Origin: Bacteroidales bacterium
Lineage (GTDB): Bacteria > Bacteroidota > Bacteroidia > Bacteroidales > F082
NCBI GenBank assembly: GCA_017461665.1
Contig: JAFTXI010000030.1
Coordinates: 62,001 to 126,000, forward strand
Reading direction: 5' to 3'
Length of the DNA stretch: 64,000 nt
The notes beneath the pieces were generated by a model, which did no database searches, was not told where the DNA came from, and saw only the letters and a list, made by a program, of their open reading frames with translations. The position numbers were made by a program, and so were the translations under genes. Positions 15,300-24,221 of the stretch are shown one piece after another; position 1 is the stretch's first letter, and each line of letters opens with the position of its first letter.

Positions 15300-17783
15300 A
15301 TGAAAGAAAACAATGATAAGAGAGTTAGTTTAGCGGAGATGGAGACCGGTACGAAGTGCGTGATTGTCAAGGTTAACGGACACGGAGGACTTCGTCATAG
15401 GCTGATGGAACTTGGTTTCGTGAAAGGCGAGACGGTGACCGTCATTAAGAACGCGCCTCTCATGGATCCGGTGGAATATCAGGTGCTTCAAGCTCATATC
15501 TCTCTACGTCGTAGCGAAGCCGACAAAATAGAAGTCGTAGCTTTAGATGATTTTAATATAAGTTCATCAGATTTTAACGGAACCATAAGCGACGACATTA
15601 TTTCCGATGTCATCAAGGAGAAAACCAATAACATAACGGTGGCTTTGGTGGGCAATCCCAATGCCGGAAAGACTTCGTTCTTCAACCATGCTACCGGCTT
15701 ACATGAGAAAGTAGGAAACTATGGCGGCGTCACCGTCGATTTGAAAGAAGGGCGCTTCTATCATAATGGATACACAATCAACCTCATCGACCTCCCAGGT
15801 ACTTATTCTATCACCGAGTTTACTCCCGAAGAACGTTACGTCCGCGACTTCCTCACAAAGAATAATCCCGATGTGGTGCTTAACGTAGTCGATGCTTCCA
15901 ACTTAGAACGCAACCTCTTCCTCACCACGCAACTCGTCGATATGAACGTGCGTATAGTGATGGCTCTTAACATGTTCGACGAGATGACTTCCAAAGGCGA
16001 TAAATTAGATTACAAGTCGCTCGGAAAGATGATGGGATTTCCAATTGTACCGACGACAGCCGTCAAAGGAGTTGGAATTACGGAGGTTTTGGAGACAATA
16101 ATCGATGTTTACGAAGAGAAGAAAAACCTCAACAAACACATACATATCAACTACGGACGCGACATTGAAGAAGCCATCGTCCCGATAAAGAAAAAAATAG
16201 AACTTAACAAAGACATTATCAATATCTATCCGGCTCGTTACATAGCAATCAACGCCTTAGAAAATTCACAATCAACGATAGAAGAGATTAAGAATCTGCC
16301 TAACGGAGAAGATATTATCATGTCGGCGGAAGAAAAACGTCAGGAGTTGGAACGAGACTATAACGAAGATGTCTATACACTCTTGACGAATGCGCGTTAT
16401 GCTTTCATCAGAGGAGCTTTGAATGAGACGTTTAAGAAAAGCGAGAAGAAGATAAAGAATTACGCCTATCAAGCCGACGACCTCTTGACCAACAAATGGT
16501 TAGGTTTTCCTATATTGATATTTTTCTTATGGGTGATGTTTCAAACCACATTCACGATTGGAGCTTATCCTCAAGAATGGATTGAAGCCGGCGTGACATG
16601 GTTTGGTGATAAGGTGGCAGCGATGATGAACGACGGCATCTTGCGCGATTTGATAGTAGATGGTATTATTGCTGGAGTGGGCGGCGTGCTCGTATTTCTT
16701 CCTAACATATTGATATTGTTCCTATTTATATCTATCTTGGAAGACACCGGTTATATGGCGCGTGCTGCTTTCATCATGGATAGATTGATGCATAAGATTG
16801 GACTTCATGGAAAGTCGTTCATTCCATTTCTCATCGGATTCGGATGCTCTGTGCCTGCTATCATGGCGACACGAACATTAGAAAATCGCAAAGACAGAAT
16901 AGTGACCGCGTTAGTCTTACCCTTCATGTCATGTTCCGCCCGACTTCCCGTATATCTGCTTTTCGTGGCAGCATTCTTTCATAAAAATCAAGGACTTATA
17001 TTGTTGAGTGTTTATCTCTTAGGTGCGATAATAGCAATATTGACAGCACTGTTGTTAAATAAAACAGCTTTCAAAGGATTGTCCGAACAATTTGTGATGG
17101 AGTTGCCGCCATATCGTATCCCGACGATGCGTAACACCTTGATACACATGTGGGACAAGAGCGTTCAATATCTTCAGAAGATGGCTACTGTCATTCTTGC
17201 AGCTTCAATAATAATTTGGGCTTTGGAATATTTCCCAAGAAACTCAAAGGAAGCTGAGATGATAGCTCAAGAGATAGAACTCGTTGAAAGCAACGACAAT
17301 ATCTCGCAAGAAGAAAAAGAAACTACCATTAAGGCTCTTGAATTACAACAAAATGCAACGTTGAGCGAGAACTCCTACATGGGACGATTAGGACATCTCA
17401 TTGAGCCTGTCGTTGCTCCATGCGGCTTCGACTGGCGAATGGGAGTGAGTCTGATAACAGGAATCGCTGCTAAGGAAGTTGTCGTCTCAACTTTGGGAGT
17501 GTTGCTACAAGCCTCCGACGAAGGAGAAGGAACGACCTCATTGGAGGAGAAAGTCAAGACGCAGAAATGGACTTCCGGCAAGAAAAAAGGCGAGCCGCTC
17601 TTCACACCATTAGTCGCGTATGGATTTATGATATTCGTTTTAATATCAACGCCTTGCTTCGCTACTATCACAGCAGTGCGACGTGAGGTGGGATGGAAAG
17701 GAGTATTTTTCACTTTGTTCTACAACACAAGTGTCGCCTGGATTGTTTCGTTCCTGATTTATCAAATAGGAGGATTATTCTGA
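15300..17783 (+). CDS. feoB: Ferrous iron transporter, FeoA-FeoB fusion
   Basis: Imports Fe2+ across the inner membrane. An N-terminal FeoA SH3-like domain (about residues 5-80, with LRHRLMELGFVKGE) is fused to FeoB. The FeoB G domain follows at about 110-275 with G1 GNPNAGKTS, G3 DLPGTYS and G4 NMFD. A linker follows, then the membrane part, where Gate motifs contain GFGCSVPAIMATRT and FMSCSARLPVY with the conserved cysteines. The length of 827 residues is normal for Bacteroidetes fusions. The ATG at 15300 is preferred to the GTG directly before it. The gene is followed by its small Cys-rich partner after 1 base. Confidence 0.95.
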   Translation: MKENNDKRVSLAEMETGTKCVIVKVNGHGGLRHRLMELGFVKGETVTVIKNAPLMDPVEYQVLQAHISLRRSEADKIEVVALDDFNISSSDFNGTISDDIISDVIKEKTNNITVALVGNPNAGKTSFFNHATGLHEKVGNYGGVTVDLKEGRFYHNGYTINLIDLPGTYSITEFTPEERYVRDFLTKNNPDVVLNVVDASNLERNLFLTTQLVDMNVRIVMALNMFDEMTSKGDKLDYKSLGKMMGFPIVPTTAVKGVGITEVLETIIDVYEEKKNLNKHIHINYGRDIEEAIVPIKKKIELNKDIINIYPARYIAINALENSQSTIEEIKNLPNGEDIIMSAEEKRQELERDYNEDVYTLLTNARYAFIRGALNETFKKSEKKIKNYAYQADDLLTNKWLGFPILIFFLWVMFQTTFTIGAYPQEWIEAGVTWFGDKVAAMMNDGILRDLIVDGIIAGVGGVLVFLPNILILFLFISILEDTGYMARAAFIMDRLMHKIGLHGKSFIPFLIGFGCSVPAIMATRTLENRKDRIVTALVLPFMSCSARLPVYLLFVAAFFHKNQGLILLSVYLLGAIIAILTALLLNKTAFKGLSEQFVMELPPYRIPTMRNTLIHMWDKSVQYLQKMATVILAASIIIWALEYFPRNSKEAEMIAQEIELVESNDNISQEEKETTIKALELQQNATLSENSYMGRLGHLIEPVVAPCGFDWRMGVSLITGIAAKEVVVSTLGVLLQASDEGEGTTSLEEKVKTQKWTSGKKKGEPLFTPLVAYGFMIFVLISTPCFATITAVRREVGWKGVFFTLFYNTSVAWIVSFLIYQIGGLF

Positions 17784-17784
17784 T

Positions 17785-17928
17785 ATGATACAGAACGTTA
17801 TTGCATATATATTAATAGGTGTAGCGATAGGATATGCAATATATTCCGTTGTGAAGAAATTTAGAAGTAGCGACAAAGAAGATTGCAGCGATTGTAATTG
17901 TTGCGGTAAAAAATGTAAAAAAATATAA
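17785..17928 (+). CDS. FeoB-associated Cys-rich membrane protein
   Basis: A 47-residue protein: a single membrane helix (about residues 3-22, VIAYILIGVAIGYAIY), a basic stretch VVKKFRS and a cysteine-rich tail DCSDCNCCGKKCKK with five cysteines. This matches the small FeoB-associated family commonly found right after feoB, thought to handle or sense iron at the membrane. It starts 1 base after the feoB stop codon. Its small size makes it easy to miss. Confidence 0.85.
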   Translation: MIQNVIAYILIGVAIGYAIYSVVKKFRSSDKEDCSDCNCCGKKCKKI

Positions 17929-17933
17929 TAATA

Positions 17934-17988
17934 GTAGAGACGTACCAATTACACCGATGAAAATAAACAATCTGTAATTGATGCGTCT
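17934..17988 (+). repeat. REP palindrome (GTAG-footed)
   Basis: Starts GTAGAGACGTACCAATTACA and ends TGTAATTGATGCGTCT-like, with a short A-rich loop. It belongs to the REP family found beside the RAYT gene at 23065. It sits between feoB's partner and the permease gene. Confidence 0.75.
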
Positions 17989-18010
17989 AAAAGTTAAATA
18001 AGAATTAACA

Positions 18011-19237
18011 ATGATCACATTCATAAACATGTTATGCCAGATGGCGCCATACCTCATCTTAGGTTTTTTAATGGCGGGCGTGCTTCACGTTTTTGTTCCA
18101 TCAAACTTTTTTGAACGACATCTGTCGAAAGAAAATTTCAAGTCGGTATTGTTGGCGGCTTTGATAGGAGTTCCATTGCCCTTATGTTCATGCGGCGTCA
18201 TCCCGACAGCAATCTCTTTAAGGAAAGACGGAGCCTCGCGTGGCGCGACAGTAGCTTTCATGATTTCCACACCTCAGATTGGCGTTGATTCCATCATCGC
18301 GACATATTCCATGATGGGACTGCCTTTTGCCATTGTGCGACCTTTGGCAGCTTTACTTACTTCAATAGCCGGCGGTGCTGTAACAACATGGTTTTCAAAA
18401 GATGAGATTATTGTAAGACAGAATTGTACTTGTGAATCGGAAGAGAAGAAACAAAATAAGTTTGTAGAATTTTTAAGATACAGCTTAGTCGATTTGGTAC
18501 AGAACATAGGAAAATGGTTGGTAATAGGATTGATAATAGGAAGTCTCATCACCGTTTTAGTTCCTGATTCGTTTTTCACCGATTTAAATTTACCGTCGAT
18601 AGTTACTATGTTGATAGTCTTGGCTATTGCGGTACCGATGTATGTATGTTCAACGGGCAGCATTCCTATTGCAGCAGCGTTGATAATGAAAGGCTTGTCG
18701 CCGGGAGCAGCTTTAGTTTTATTGATAGCAGGTCCTGGAGTCAGTGTCGCGTCTTTGTTGGTGGTTGGAAAATCTTTAGGAAGAAAGCAACTGATATTTT
18801 ATTTAGGTTCTATAATTATTGGCTCTATTGCAGCCGGATTATTCATAGACTATTTATTGCCAAGGGAATGGTTTACAATAACATCATTATGCGAGAGCGG
18901 AAGTCACTGCGCTATGGAAGGTAGCGGATTGTCGGCATCATGGTTTGAGATAATATCGGGAATTGTTTTAGTTTTACTTTTAATAAATGCATTTATGTTA
19001 AAATTATTTAAGAAAGAAAAAGTCGCTGACGAGAATCAAGTCATTTATCGTATTGATGGAATGTCGTGCAATCATTGTAAGAACTCTGTCGAGAAAGCCA
19101 TCAGAGGAATAGAAGGCGTTGAAGAAGTGGAAGTTATCTTAGGAAAGAAAGAAGCCGTAGTGACAGGTACTCCGAATGACGACACTGTTAAGAAGGTTGT
19201 TGAAGAATTAGGATTTGAGTTTAAGGGAAGGAAATAA
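18011..19237 (+). CDS. SO_0444-type Cu/Zn efflux permease with C-terminal HMA domain
   Basis: Multi-pass membrane protein of 408 residues. Two homologous halves of about four helices carry the motifs PLPLCSCGVIPTAISLRKDG and VPMYVCSTGSIPIAAALIMKG, characteristic of the DUF318/YraQ permease family called SO_0444, which is linked to copper and zinc efflux. Residues about 340-408 form a heavy-metal-associated domain (IDGMSCNHCKNSVEKAI) whose CxxC binds a soft metal ion. The permease may receive metal from its own HMA domain. It lies downstream of the feo genes, with a REP element in between, and its stop overlaps the beginning of the following reading frame. Confidence 0.85.
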   Translation: MITFINMLCQMAPYLILGFLMAGVLHVFVPSNFFERHLSKENFKSVLLAALIGVPLPLCSCGVIPTAISLRKDGASRGATVAFMISTPQIGVDSIIATYSMMGLPFAIVRPLAALLTSIAGGAVTTWFSKDEIIVRQNCTCESEEKKQNKFVEFLRYSLVDLVQNIGKWLVIGLIIGSLITVLVPDSFFTDLNLPSIVTMLIVLAIAVPMYVCSTGSIPIAAALIMKGLSPGAALVLLIAGPGVSVASLLVVGKSLGRKQLIFYLGSIIIGSIAAGLFIDYLLPREWFTITSLCESGSHCAMEGSGLSASWFEIISGIVLVLLLINAFMLKLFKKEKVADENQVIYRIDGMSCNHCKNSVEKAIRGIEGVEEVEVILGKKEAVVTGTPNDDTVKKVVEELGFEFKGRK

Positions 19238-19244
19238 GATTATT

Positions 19245-20360
19245 TTGGAGAAGCGCGAAAGAATATTATCGCTCGATGTACTTCGAGGCGCTGACTTATT
19301 TCTATTGGTTGGATTACAACCTGTACTTCTGAAGATTCTTTATGCTCTTGATATAGAGTTTTTAAATAATACTTTGTTGTATCAGTTGGATCACGCACCT
19401 TGGGAAGGATTCCAATTGTGGGATTTAGTCATGCCGTTGTTTTTGTTTATGTCGGGCGTGACAATGCCTTTTTCACTTCCCAAATATTTAGAACTTAATG
19501 GAAATAAAGCACTTTGGCGACGCGTCATAAAAAGATTCGTCGTGCTTTATGTCTTAGGAATATTCGTTCAAGGTAATATCCTCGCTTTAGATCCTAATGC
19601 TGTCTATTTATATTCTAACACCCTGCAAGCCATTGCCGTAGGTTATTTACTTACCGTACCTATCACAATATATCTAAAAAGAAATTGGCAGATAGTATCG
19701 ATAATATCTTTACTTATAATATACACAATACCAATGACTTTATTCGGTGATTGGTCGCCTCAAGGCAACTTCGGTTGTTTGCTCGACAAACTCGTTTTAG
19801 GTCGGTTTCGTGATATGACGACAATCGGTGCTAATGGCGAGATTATCTTTTGTTCATGGTTCGATTATACATACGTATGGAGTAGTCTTACCTTCTGCTG
19901 TACAGTCGCGATGGGAAGTCTCGCCGGTTCGTTGATAAAAGATAGTAAAGATGGTAATAAAACAAGCTGCATACTATTAATGTTAGGTATGATCTTAGTC
20001 GTTGTTGGACTTGTATGGGGACAATTTCAACCGATAATCAAACGACTTTGGACGGGAAGTATGACCGTTTTCAGCGGAGGATTATGTTTCATCTTACTCG
20101 CAGCATTCTACTGGTGGATAGATGTTAAAGGTAATAATAAAAAGGTGGGTTGGTTACAAGTTTATGGATGTAATGCTATTGTCGCATATATTTTAGGAGA
20201 GAAGATAAATTTTCGAAGCATCCCCAATTCCATCTTTTATGGTTTAGAACAATATGTCGGTGATGCCTGGTATGAGGTAATTCTCACATTTTCAAACTAT
20301 TTTATTATTTTTATCATTTTAAAGATTCTTTATAGGAGTAAGATTTTTGTTAAAATATGA
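19245..20360 (+). CDS. Multi-pass acyltransferase-like protein (DUF5009/HGSNAT-type)
   Basis: Integral membrane protein of about 371 residues with roughly ten hydrophobic segments. The N-terminus, RILSLDVLRGADLFLL, matches the start of the DUF5009 / heparan-alpha-glucosaminide N-acetyltransferase-like group, followed by LWDLVMPLFLFMSGVTMPFS. Such proteins probably acetylate a sugar across the membrane; the Bacteroides substrates are mostly unknown. No ATG is available. The TTG at 19245 (MEKRERIL) is chosen because the longer frame from 19215 overlaps the permease. Translation coupling with the permease stop 8 bases upstream is likely. Confidence 0.75.
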   Translation: MEKRERILSLDVLRGADLFLLVGLQPVLLKILYALDIEFLNNTLLYQLDHAPWEGFQLWDLVMPLFLFMSGVTMPFSLPKYLELNGNKALWRRVIKRFVVLYVLGIFVQGNILALDPNAVYLYSNTLQAIAVGYLLTVPITIYLKRNWQIVSIISLLIIYTIPMTLFGDWSPQGNFGCLLDKLVLGRFRDMTTIGANGEIIFCSWFDYTYVWSSLTFCCTVAMGSLAGSLIKDSKDGNKTSCILLMLGMILVVVGLVWGQFQPIIKRLWTGSMTVFSGGLCFILLAAFYWWIDVKGNNKKVGWLQVYGCNAIVAYILGEKINFRSIPNSIFYGLEQYVGDAWYEVILTFSNYFIIFIILKILYRSKIFVKI

Positions 20361-20408
20361 TTCTATAAATCCTCTTAAAAATATCTTAAAAAGTTCGAAA
20401 TTATTTCG

Positions 20409-20416
20409 TACCTTTG
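20409..20416 (+). promoter_or_regulatory. -7 promoter element of the pseudouridine synthase
   Basis: TACCTTTG, 31 bases before the ATG at 20447. Confidence 0.6.
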
Positions 20417-20446
20417 CAACCCTAAAATGTAATCTTACATATTGAC

Positions 20447-21649
20447 ATGAATAACGAAGGAAACAAAGGCAAACGTCAACGTATTGTCACAAGAAAGACT
20501 GCCGGTGTGCGTAGATTTAGTGAAGAGAGATTAGAGCAGTTTGAGAGAGAACAGGCTTCTCGCCGCGATGGCGATAATGAAAGACCAAGAAAGAGCTTCA
20601 GACCAGGAAGAGACGACGACAGAAAAGAGTCGAACTTCGGCGACAGAAGCAGGAAATTTGGCGACAGACCTGTTAAAGAAAGAAGATTTGAACGCGATGA
20701 GAATCGCAGTTTCAAAGGCTCCGATGAACGTCGTCCTAAGAGAAATTTCGACGAAGATCGTGACAACAACCCATACGGCAACCGCCGTAATGCAAGAGGC
20801 GCTGCTCGCAACGAGCGTAGCTTCGACAACAAAGGTCGTCGTGACGACAGACCAGAACGTAAAGATAATGAACGTCGTGGCGGTGGTTTCAAAAGAAGAG
20901 AGAAAGACCCTCTCTACGACAGACCAAAAGCTACCGGACAAATCCGTCTCAACAAGTATCTCGCCGACTCCGGCATTTGCTCACGTCGTGAAGCCGACGA
21001 CCTCATCCTCGCTGGCGCAGTGTCAGTGAATGGAGTAGTGGTAACAGAGCTCGGAACAAAAGTAAATACCACCGACAAAGTGGTTTATGGAGGCGAAACA
21101 CTCAACCGCGAGAAACTTCGCTATGTGCTTCTTAACAAACCTAAAGGCGTTATCACAACATCCGACGATCCATACGAACGTCATACCGTAATGGAGCTCG
21201 TAGAAGACGCTTGCCACGAACGCATCTACCCTGTGGGAAGATTGGATAGAAACACAATAGGTCTCCTCCTCCTCACCAACGACGGCGACCTTGCTAAGAC
21301 TCTCACTCACCCAAGTCACGAAGTTAAGAAACTTTATCACGCTACCTTGGATAAGCCTCTTACCAAAAACGACTTGGCTAAGATTAGAGAAGGTCTCATC
21401 CTCGAAGATGGTCCTATTGAAGTTGATGCTATCGATTGGGTTGTCGATGACCCGACAAAACGCGAGGTAGGAGTAGAGATTCATTCAGGACGTAACCATA
21501 TCGTCCGTCGTATCTTCGAAAGCCTCGGTTACGAAGTGGTGAAACTTGACAGAGTGATGTTCGCAGGACTCACCAAACAAAACCTCCCACGTGGTCACTG
21601 GAGATTCCTCACACCATCAGAAATAAGCATTCTTAAGAGAATAAAATAA
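20447..21649 (+). CDS. rRNA pseudouridine synthase (RluB/RsuA family) with disordered N-terminus
   Basis: Isomerises a uridine in ribosomal RNA. The C-terminal 240 residues are typical of the RsuA/RluB family: S4 RNA-binding domain (IRLNKYLADSGICSRREADDLI, about 165-225) and catalytic domain with GRLDRNTIGLLLLTNDG, whose Asp is the nucleophile. RNHIVRRIFESLGYEV follows. The first 160 residues are highly charged and low in complexity, rich in Arg, Asp, Gly and Asn (runs such as RPGRDDDRK and NNPYGNRRNARG). They probably form a flexible RNA-binding tail, as in other Bacteroidetes homologues. The tail generates long spurious frames on both strands. The exact rRNA site is not decidable. Confidence 0.9.
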   Translation: MNNEGNKGKRQRIVTRKTAGVRRFSEERLEQFEREQASRRDGDNERPRKSFRPGRDDDRKESNFGDRSRKFGDRPVKERRFERDENRSFKGSDERRPKRNFDEDRDNNPYGNRRNARGAARNERSFDNKGRRDDRPERKDNERRGGGFKRREKDPLYDRPKATGQIRLNKYLADSGICSRREADDLILAGAVSVNGVVVTELGTKVNTTDKVVYGGETLNREKLRYVLLNKPKGVITTSDDPYERHTVMELVEDACHERIYPVGRLDRNTIGLLLLTNDGDLAKTLTHPSHEVKKLYHATLDKPLTKNDLAKIREGLILEDGPIEVDAIDWVVDDPTKREVGVEIHSGRNHIVRRIFESLGYEVVKLDRVMFAGLTKQNLPRGHWRFLTPSEISILKRIK

Positions 21650-21657
21650 AAAATAAA

Positions 21658-21690
21658 AACGCCTCGATCAATTGATTGAGGCGTTCTTTT
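21658..21690. terminator. Bidirectional intrinsic terminator
   Basis: AACGCCTCGATCA pairs with TGATTGAGGCGTT (one G-T pair) and is followed by CTTTTT on the + strand and by TTTTTATTTTTT on the reverse strand. It serves the pseudouridine synthase and probably the convergent lipoprotein. A smaller hairpin GGACAC/GTGTCC follows at 21695-21713. Confidence 0.8.
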
Positions 21691-21730
21691 TATCGGACAC
21701 ATCCGAGGTGTCCTTACAAATTAAAATTGA

Positions 21731-22183
21731 TTACTTAGAAAGTTCTCCTTGATATACCATTGAGAAATAAAGCGGAGCACGGTCTTTATAAGCCTCGCCT
21801 GAGATGGTAATAGAATAGACATTGTCGGTTTCAGCTTTGCTTATCGCCAATGTTCCTGTCACATCGTAATCTTTGTCAGAACTATAGAAATCGATTTCGC
21901 CAGTGTATCTTCCTTCACGAGCAAGTTCATAAACACCGACAGCAAGTTCTTTCTCGCCTTTAAGTTCAATAGATAATGATAAGTCGTTGCAATAGAATGT
22001 TATATCGACCTCACTTTCATGGTTTTCAACAGTGCATAATGCAGAGGTGATATTATACATATCATCTCCGAGTACGATTGAGTTCCCTTCGTTTTCTGGT
22101 GCAGAATCATTCTGATTGCAGCTCGTTAGTGTCATGCTGATGGATAGAAATAAAAGTTCTATCAAATAAAATGTTTTTTTCAT
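21731..22183 (-). CDS. Small lipoprotein of unknown function
   Basis: A 150-residue lipoprotein with signal peptide MKKTFYLIELLFLSISMTL and lipobox LTSC. The mature part is short and beta-rich: ITSALCTVENHESEVDITF, LSIELKGEKELAVGVYEL, GEIDFYSSDKDYDVTGTLAI and YSITISGEAYKD. This pattern of small beta-barrel lipoproteins is common in Bacteroidetes and recalls the DUF-type lipoproteins with a YTGTL-like strand. I cannot assign a function. It is convergent with the pseudouridine synthase and has no obvious partner. Confidence 0.8.
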   Translation of the reverse strand: MKKTFYLIELLFLSISMTLTSCNQNDSAPENEGNSIVLGDDMYNITSALCTVENHESEVDITFYCNDLSLSIELKGEKELAVGVYELAREGRYTGEIDFYSSDKDYDVTGTLAISKAETDNVYSITISGEAYKDRAPLYFSMVYQGELSK

Positions 22184-22620
22184 ATAATAATTGCTATTTA
22201 GATTTAGAACTACTAACGAGAAAATTATTGTTGTAGTATGTATGATGAAAAAAACGTATATAGGATAATGATATGACTGAAACTAACGCGGAGAGAATAA
22301 TGATTATTAGGTGAGAAAATGGAAATAAGGAACGAGGACGATAACGATAACGTTGTGCATGTGAGATGAGTTCTTCTTAAGAGATAATAATTGTTACAAA
22401 TAATAGAGATTGTCAATAGTATGAAAAATTAATTTAAAAAATCATAAAAATTTTAACTTACGTATTAGTTTCTCATAGTTAGATTTATCTTTTAGGAAAA
22501 AACAAGCAGATTGTTAAACCATAATAATATAGTTACGATAATTATTCAACATCCACAGTTTAATGTTTTATAAATAAATAATAAAGATTGACATAGACTT
22601 TGTAAGAAAAAATGTAAATC
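22184..22620. other. Gene-free AT-rich stretch
   Basis: No convincing reading frame, RNA or repeat is seen. No TAnnTTTG box is found that clearly serves the lipoprotein at 21731. The reverse frame within 22225-22416 lacks codon structure and any recognisable motif. Confidence 0.5.
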
Positions 22621-22658
22621 TGCCAACAGATAATATGGCAATTATTTCCATATTATTA

Positions 22659-22885
22659 TATTTTTGTCTCAAATGAAGTATATCATATCAATCCACGTTG
22701 TTAAAATTATGAATGCAATAATAAACAGAATCAAAGAAAATAATAAGGTTATAATCGTTGATAATCAGAATGGTATAGGAACGACAGCAAATTGTATGAC
22801 AACATTATGTAATGTTCTGTCGTTCCCATTTTTCTACCATCGTAGATTGAATGTTTTTTAACTCTAGAATTCTAGAGTTTTTTTA
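22659..22885 (+). ncRNA. Candidate small structured RNA (about 210 nt)
   Basis: A promoter-like TATTTTTG (22659-22666) is overlapped upstream by an inverted repeat TAATATGG/CCATATTA (22631-22638, 22648-22655). Downstream lies a long stem, GGAACGACAG (22778-22787) with CTGTCGTTCC (22817-22826), enclosing an inner hairpin AACATTA/TAATGTT. The region closes with a perfect 20-bp palindrome (22860-22879) followed by Ts. A 62-codon frame from 22673 ends at the palindrome, but its composition is unconvincing. The arrangement suggests a promoter-to-terminator RNA unit. No known RNA family is recognised. Confidence 0.35.
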
Positions 22886-22927
22886 GAACCTCAAAACCTT
22901 CAGAACTTCAAAACTTATAGACTTATA

Positions 22928-22976
22928 GACGTATCAATGACATATTGTTCAATATTATAGGTGTCATTGGTGAGTC
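22928..22976 (+). repeat. Diverged REP palindrome upstream of the RAYT gene
   Basis: GACGTATCAATGACA pairs imperfectly with TGTCATTGGTGAGTC around an AT-rich loop. It resembles the REPs downstream of the RAYT gene, so the transposase gene is flanked on both sides. Confidence 0.55.
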
Positions 22977-23064
22977 TTTACCTATAGGGAAATGTTAATA
23001 AATATTAACTTGTTGATATAAAATATTTTATATAATTTTGCAGAAGAAATCAAAAACTTAGTTT

Positions 23065-23645
23065 ATGGAGAATGAACTTTACAATAATAAATATAGGATA
23101 CCTTCTGCAAGAGCATATTGGCATGATTATAATGAAGGAACATATCACGTCACCATTTGCACAGATAAGAGAGAACATTTCTTTGGAGAAATTCGCGGCG
23201 ACAAGATGATTCTGTCGAGACTTGGGATGCAGGCGACAAAATCTTTAAATGAACTTAATGCAAAATATAACGATGCGTCTGTATTGTCATTTGTTGTGAT
23301 GCCAATCATATTCATTTAATAATTGTTGTACGAAACGATAATTCCAAAAGAATAAGAAAAGAAGCAAAACATAATATCTATTTTAACGAGAAAATGAGTA
23401 TAATAGCGAATAAACGAGGTCGTTTGTCTCTCATAATATCGAAATACAAATCCTCTCTCACTAGATATGCTCAAAAAAATGATATATATTTTGCATGGCA
23501 GTCAAGATTCTATGATACTATCATAAAAGATTATAAGGAACTTGAAAATGTAGATAATTACATCAAGAATAATATCCGAAATTGGAGGGATGATGATTAT
23601 TATTCAAAAATTTCGACACATCCTCCAGTAGAGACGTATCAATGA
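23065..23645 (+). pseudogene. REP-associated tyrosine transposase (RAYT), frameshifted
   Basis: The first frame begins MENELYNNKYRIPSARAYW and continues HVTICTDKREHFFGEIRGDKMILSRLG ... SFVVMP, the classical start of the TnpA-REP/Y1 family. It then stops after reading IIFI. Adding one base near 23304 restores P-N-H-I-H-L-I-I, the HUH motif, after which the second frame (to 23645) gives the family's C-terminal end with WQSRFYDTIIKDYKELENVDNYIKNNIRNW. The gene is therefore intact except for one missing base that removes the metal-binding His-x-His. REP elements lie on both sides. It may be inactive now, or the missing base may be an assembly error. Confidence 0.85.
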
Positions 23646-23809
23646 TATGGGCCTATATTACTGTGTAAAAATTCCTTAAAATATTTTCCCATATCATTGC
23701 TGCGTCTCCAAACGATATGGGATTATGTTATTGTAAAAAAACGCCTTATCTTGAGACGCAGCAATTACATTTTGTTTATTTTTCATTGGTGTAATTGATA
23801 CGTCTCTAC
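23628..23809. repeat. BIME-like paired REP element, copy 1
   Basis: Ends in perfect 16-base inverted repeats (23628-23643 and 23794-23809). Inside are two REP hairpins in opposite orientation: a + strand one (GAGACGTATCAATGATATGG with its partner ending GCTGCGTCTC) and a reverse one closing with ATTGATACGTCTCTAC. It overlaps the last codons of the RAYT gene. The GTAG foot is present at both ends. Confidence 0.85.
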
Positions 23810-23824
23810 ATTAAATCCCCTCCA

Positions 23825-24006
23825 GCAGAGACGTATCAATGATATGGGCCTATATTACTGTATAAAAATTCCTTAAAATATTTTCCCATATCATTGCTGC
23901 GTCTCCAAACGATATGGGATTATGTTATTGTAAAAAAACGCCTTATCTTGAGACGCAGCAATTACATCTTGTTTATTTATCATAGGTGTAATTGATACGT
24001 CTCTAC
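23825..24006. repeat. BIME-like paired REP element, copy 2
   Basis: A second 182-base copy, 197 bases downstream of the first and nearly identical. Its left foot reads GCAG instead of GTAG. Together the two copies form a tandem BIME array between the RAYT gene and the adhesin promoter. Confidence 0.85.
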
Positions 24007-24055
24007 CTTAAAAAAATTCTCTTAATTTTTTTTAACATTTATTAAAAAAATATCG

Positions 24056-24063
24056 TACCTTTG
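24056..24063 (+). promoter_or_regulatory. -7 promoter element of the adhesin at 24222
   Basis: TACCTTTG, with a leader of about 150 bases before the ATG. The leader is AT-rich and shows no clear structure. Confidence 0.55.
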
Positions 24064-24221
24064 CCGCGATTTTTTAAGAAACTATTTTATTTCTGATTTA
24101 CAACTACATAAACCACTACCAAACACTGACTTTCTCAGCTATTTTCCCGTATTTTTATTTCGTTGTTTTGATTATTTATTGAAATTAATATTAACAAATC
24201 TTAAAAAAAATTAAACTATTT

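Noticed and set aside
20476-21029. Long overlapping frames on both strands inside the pseudouridine synthase gene
   Set aside because: They are by-products of the Arg/Asp-rich codon pattern of the real gene and resemble no protein.
22225-22416. 63-codon reverse frame upstream of the small lipoprotein
   Set aside because: No start context, no motif, composition unlike the neighbouring genes.
22673-22861. 62-codon protein in the possible small RNA unit
   Set aside because: No recognisable motif, poor composition, and the hairpins explain the stretch better; left open as an RNA candidate.
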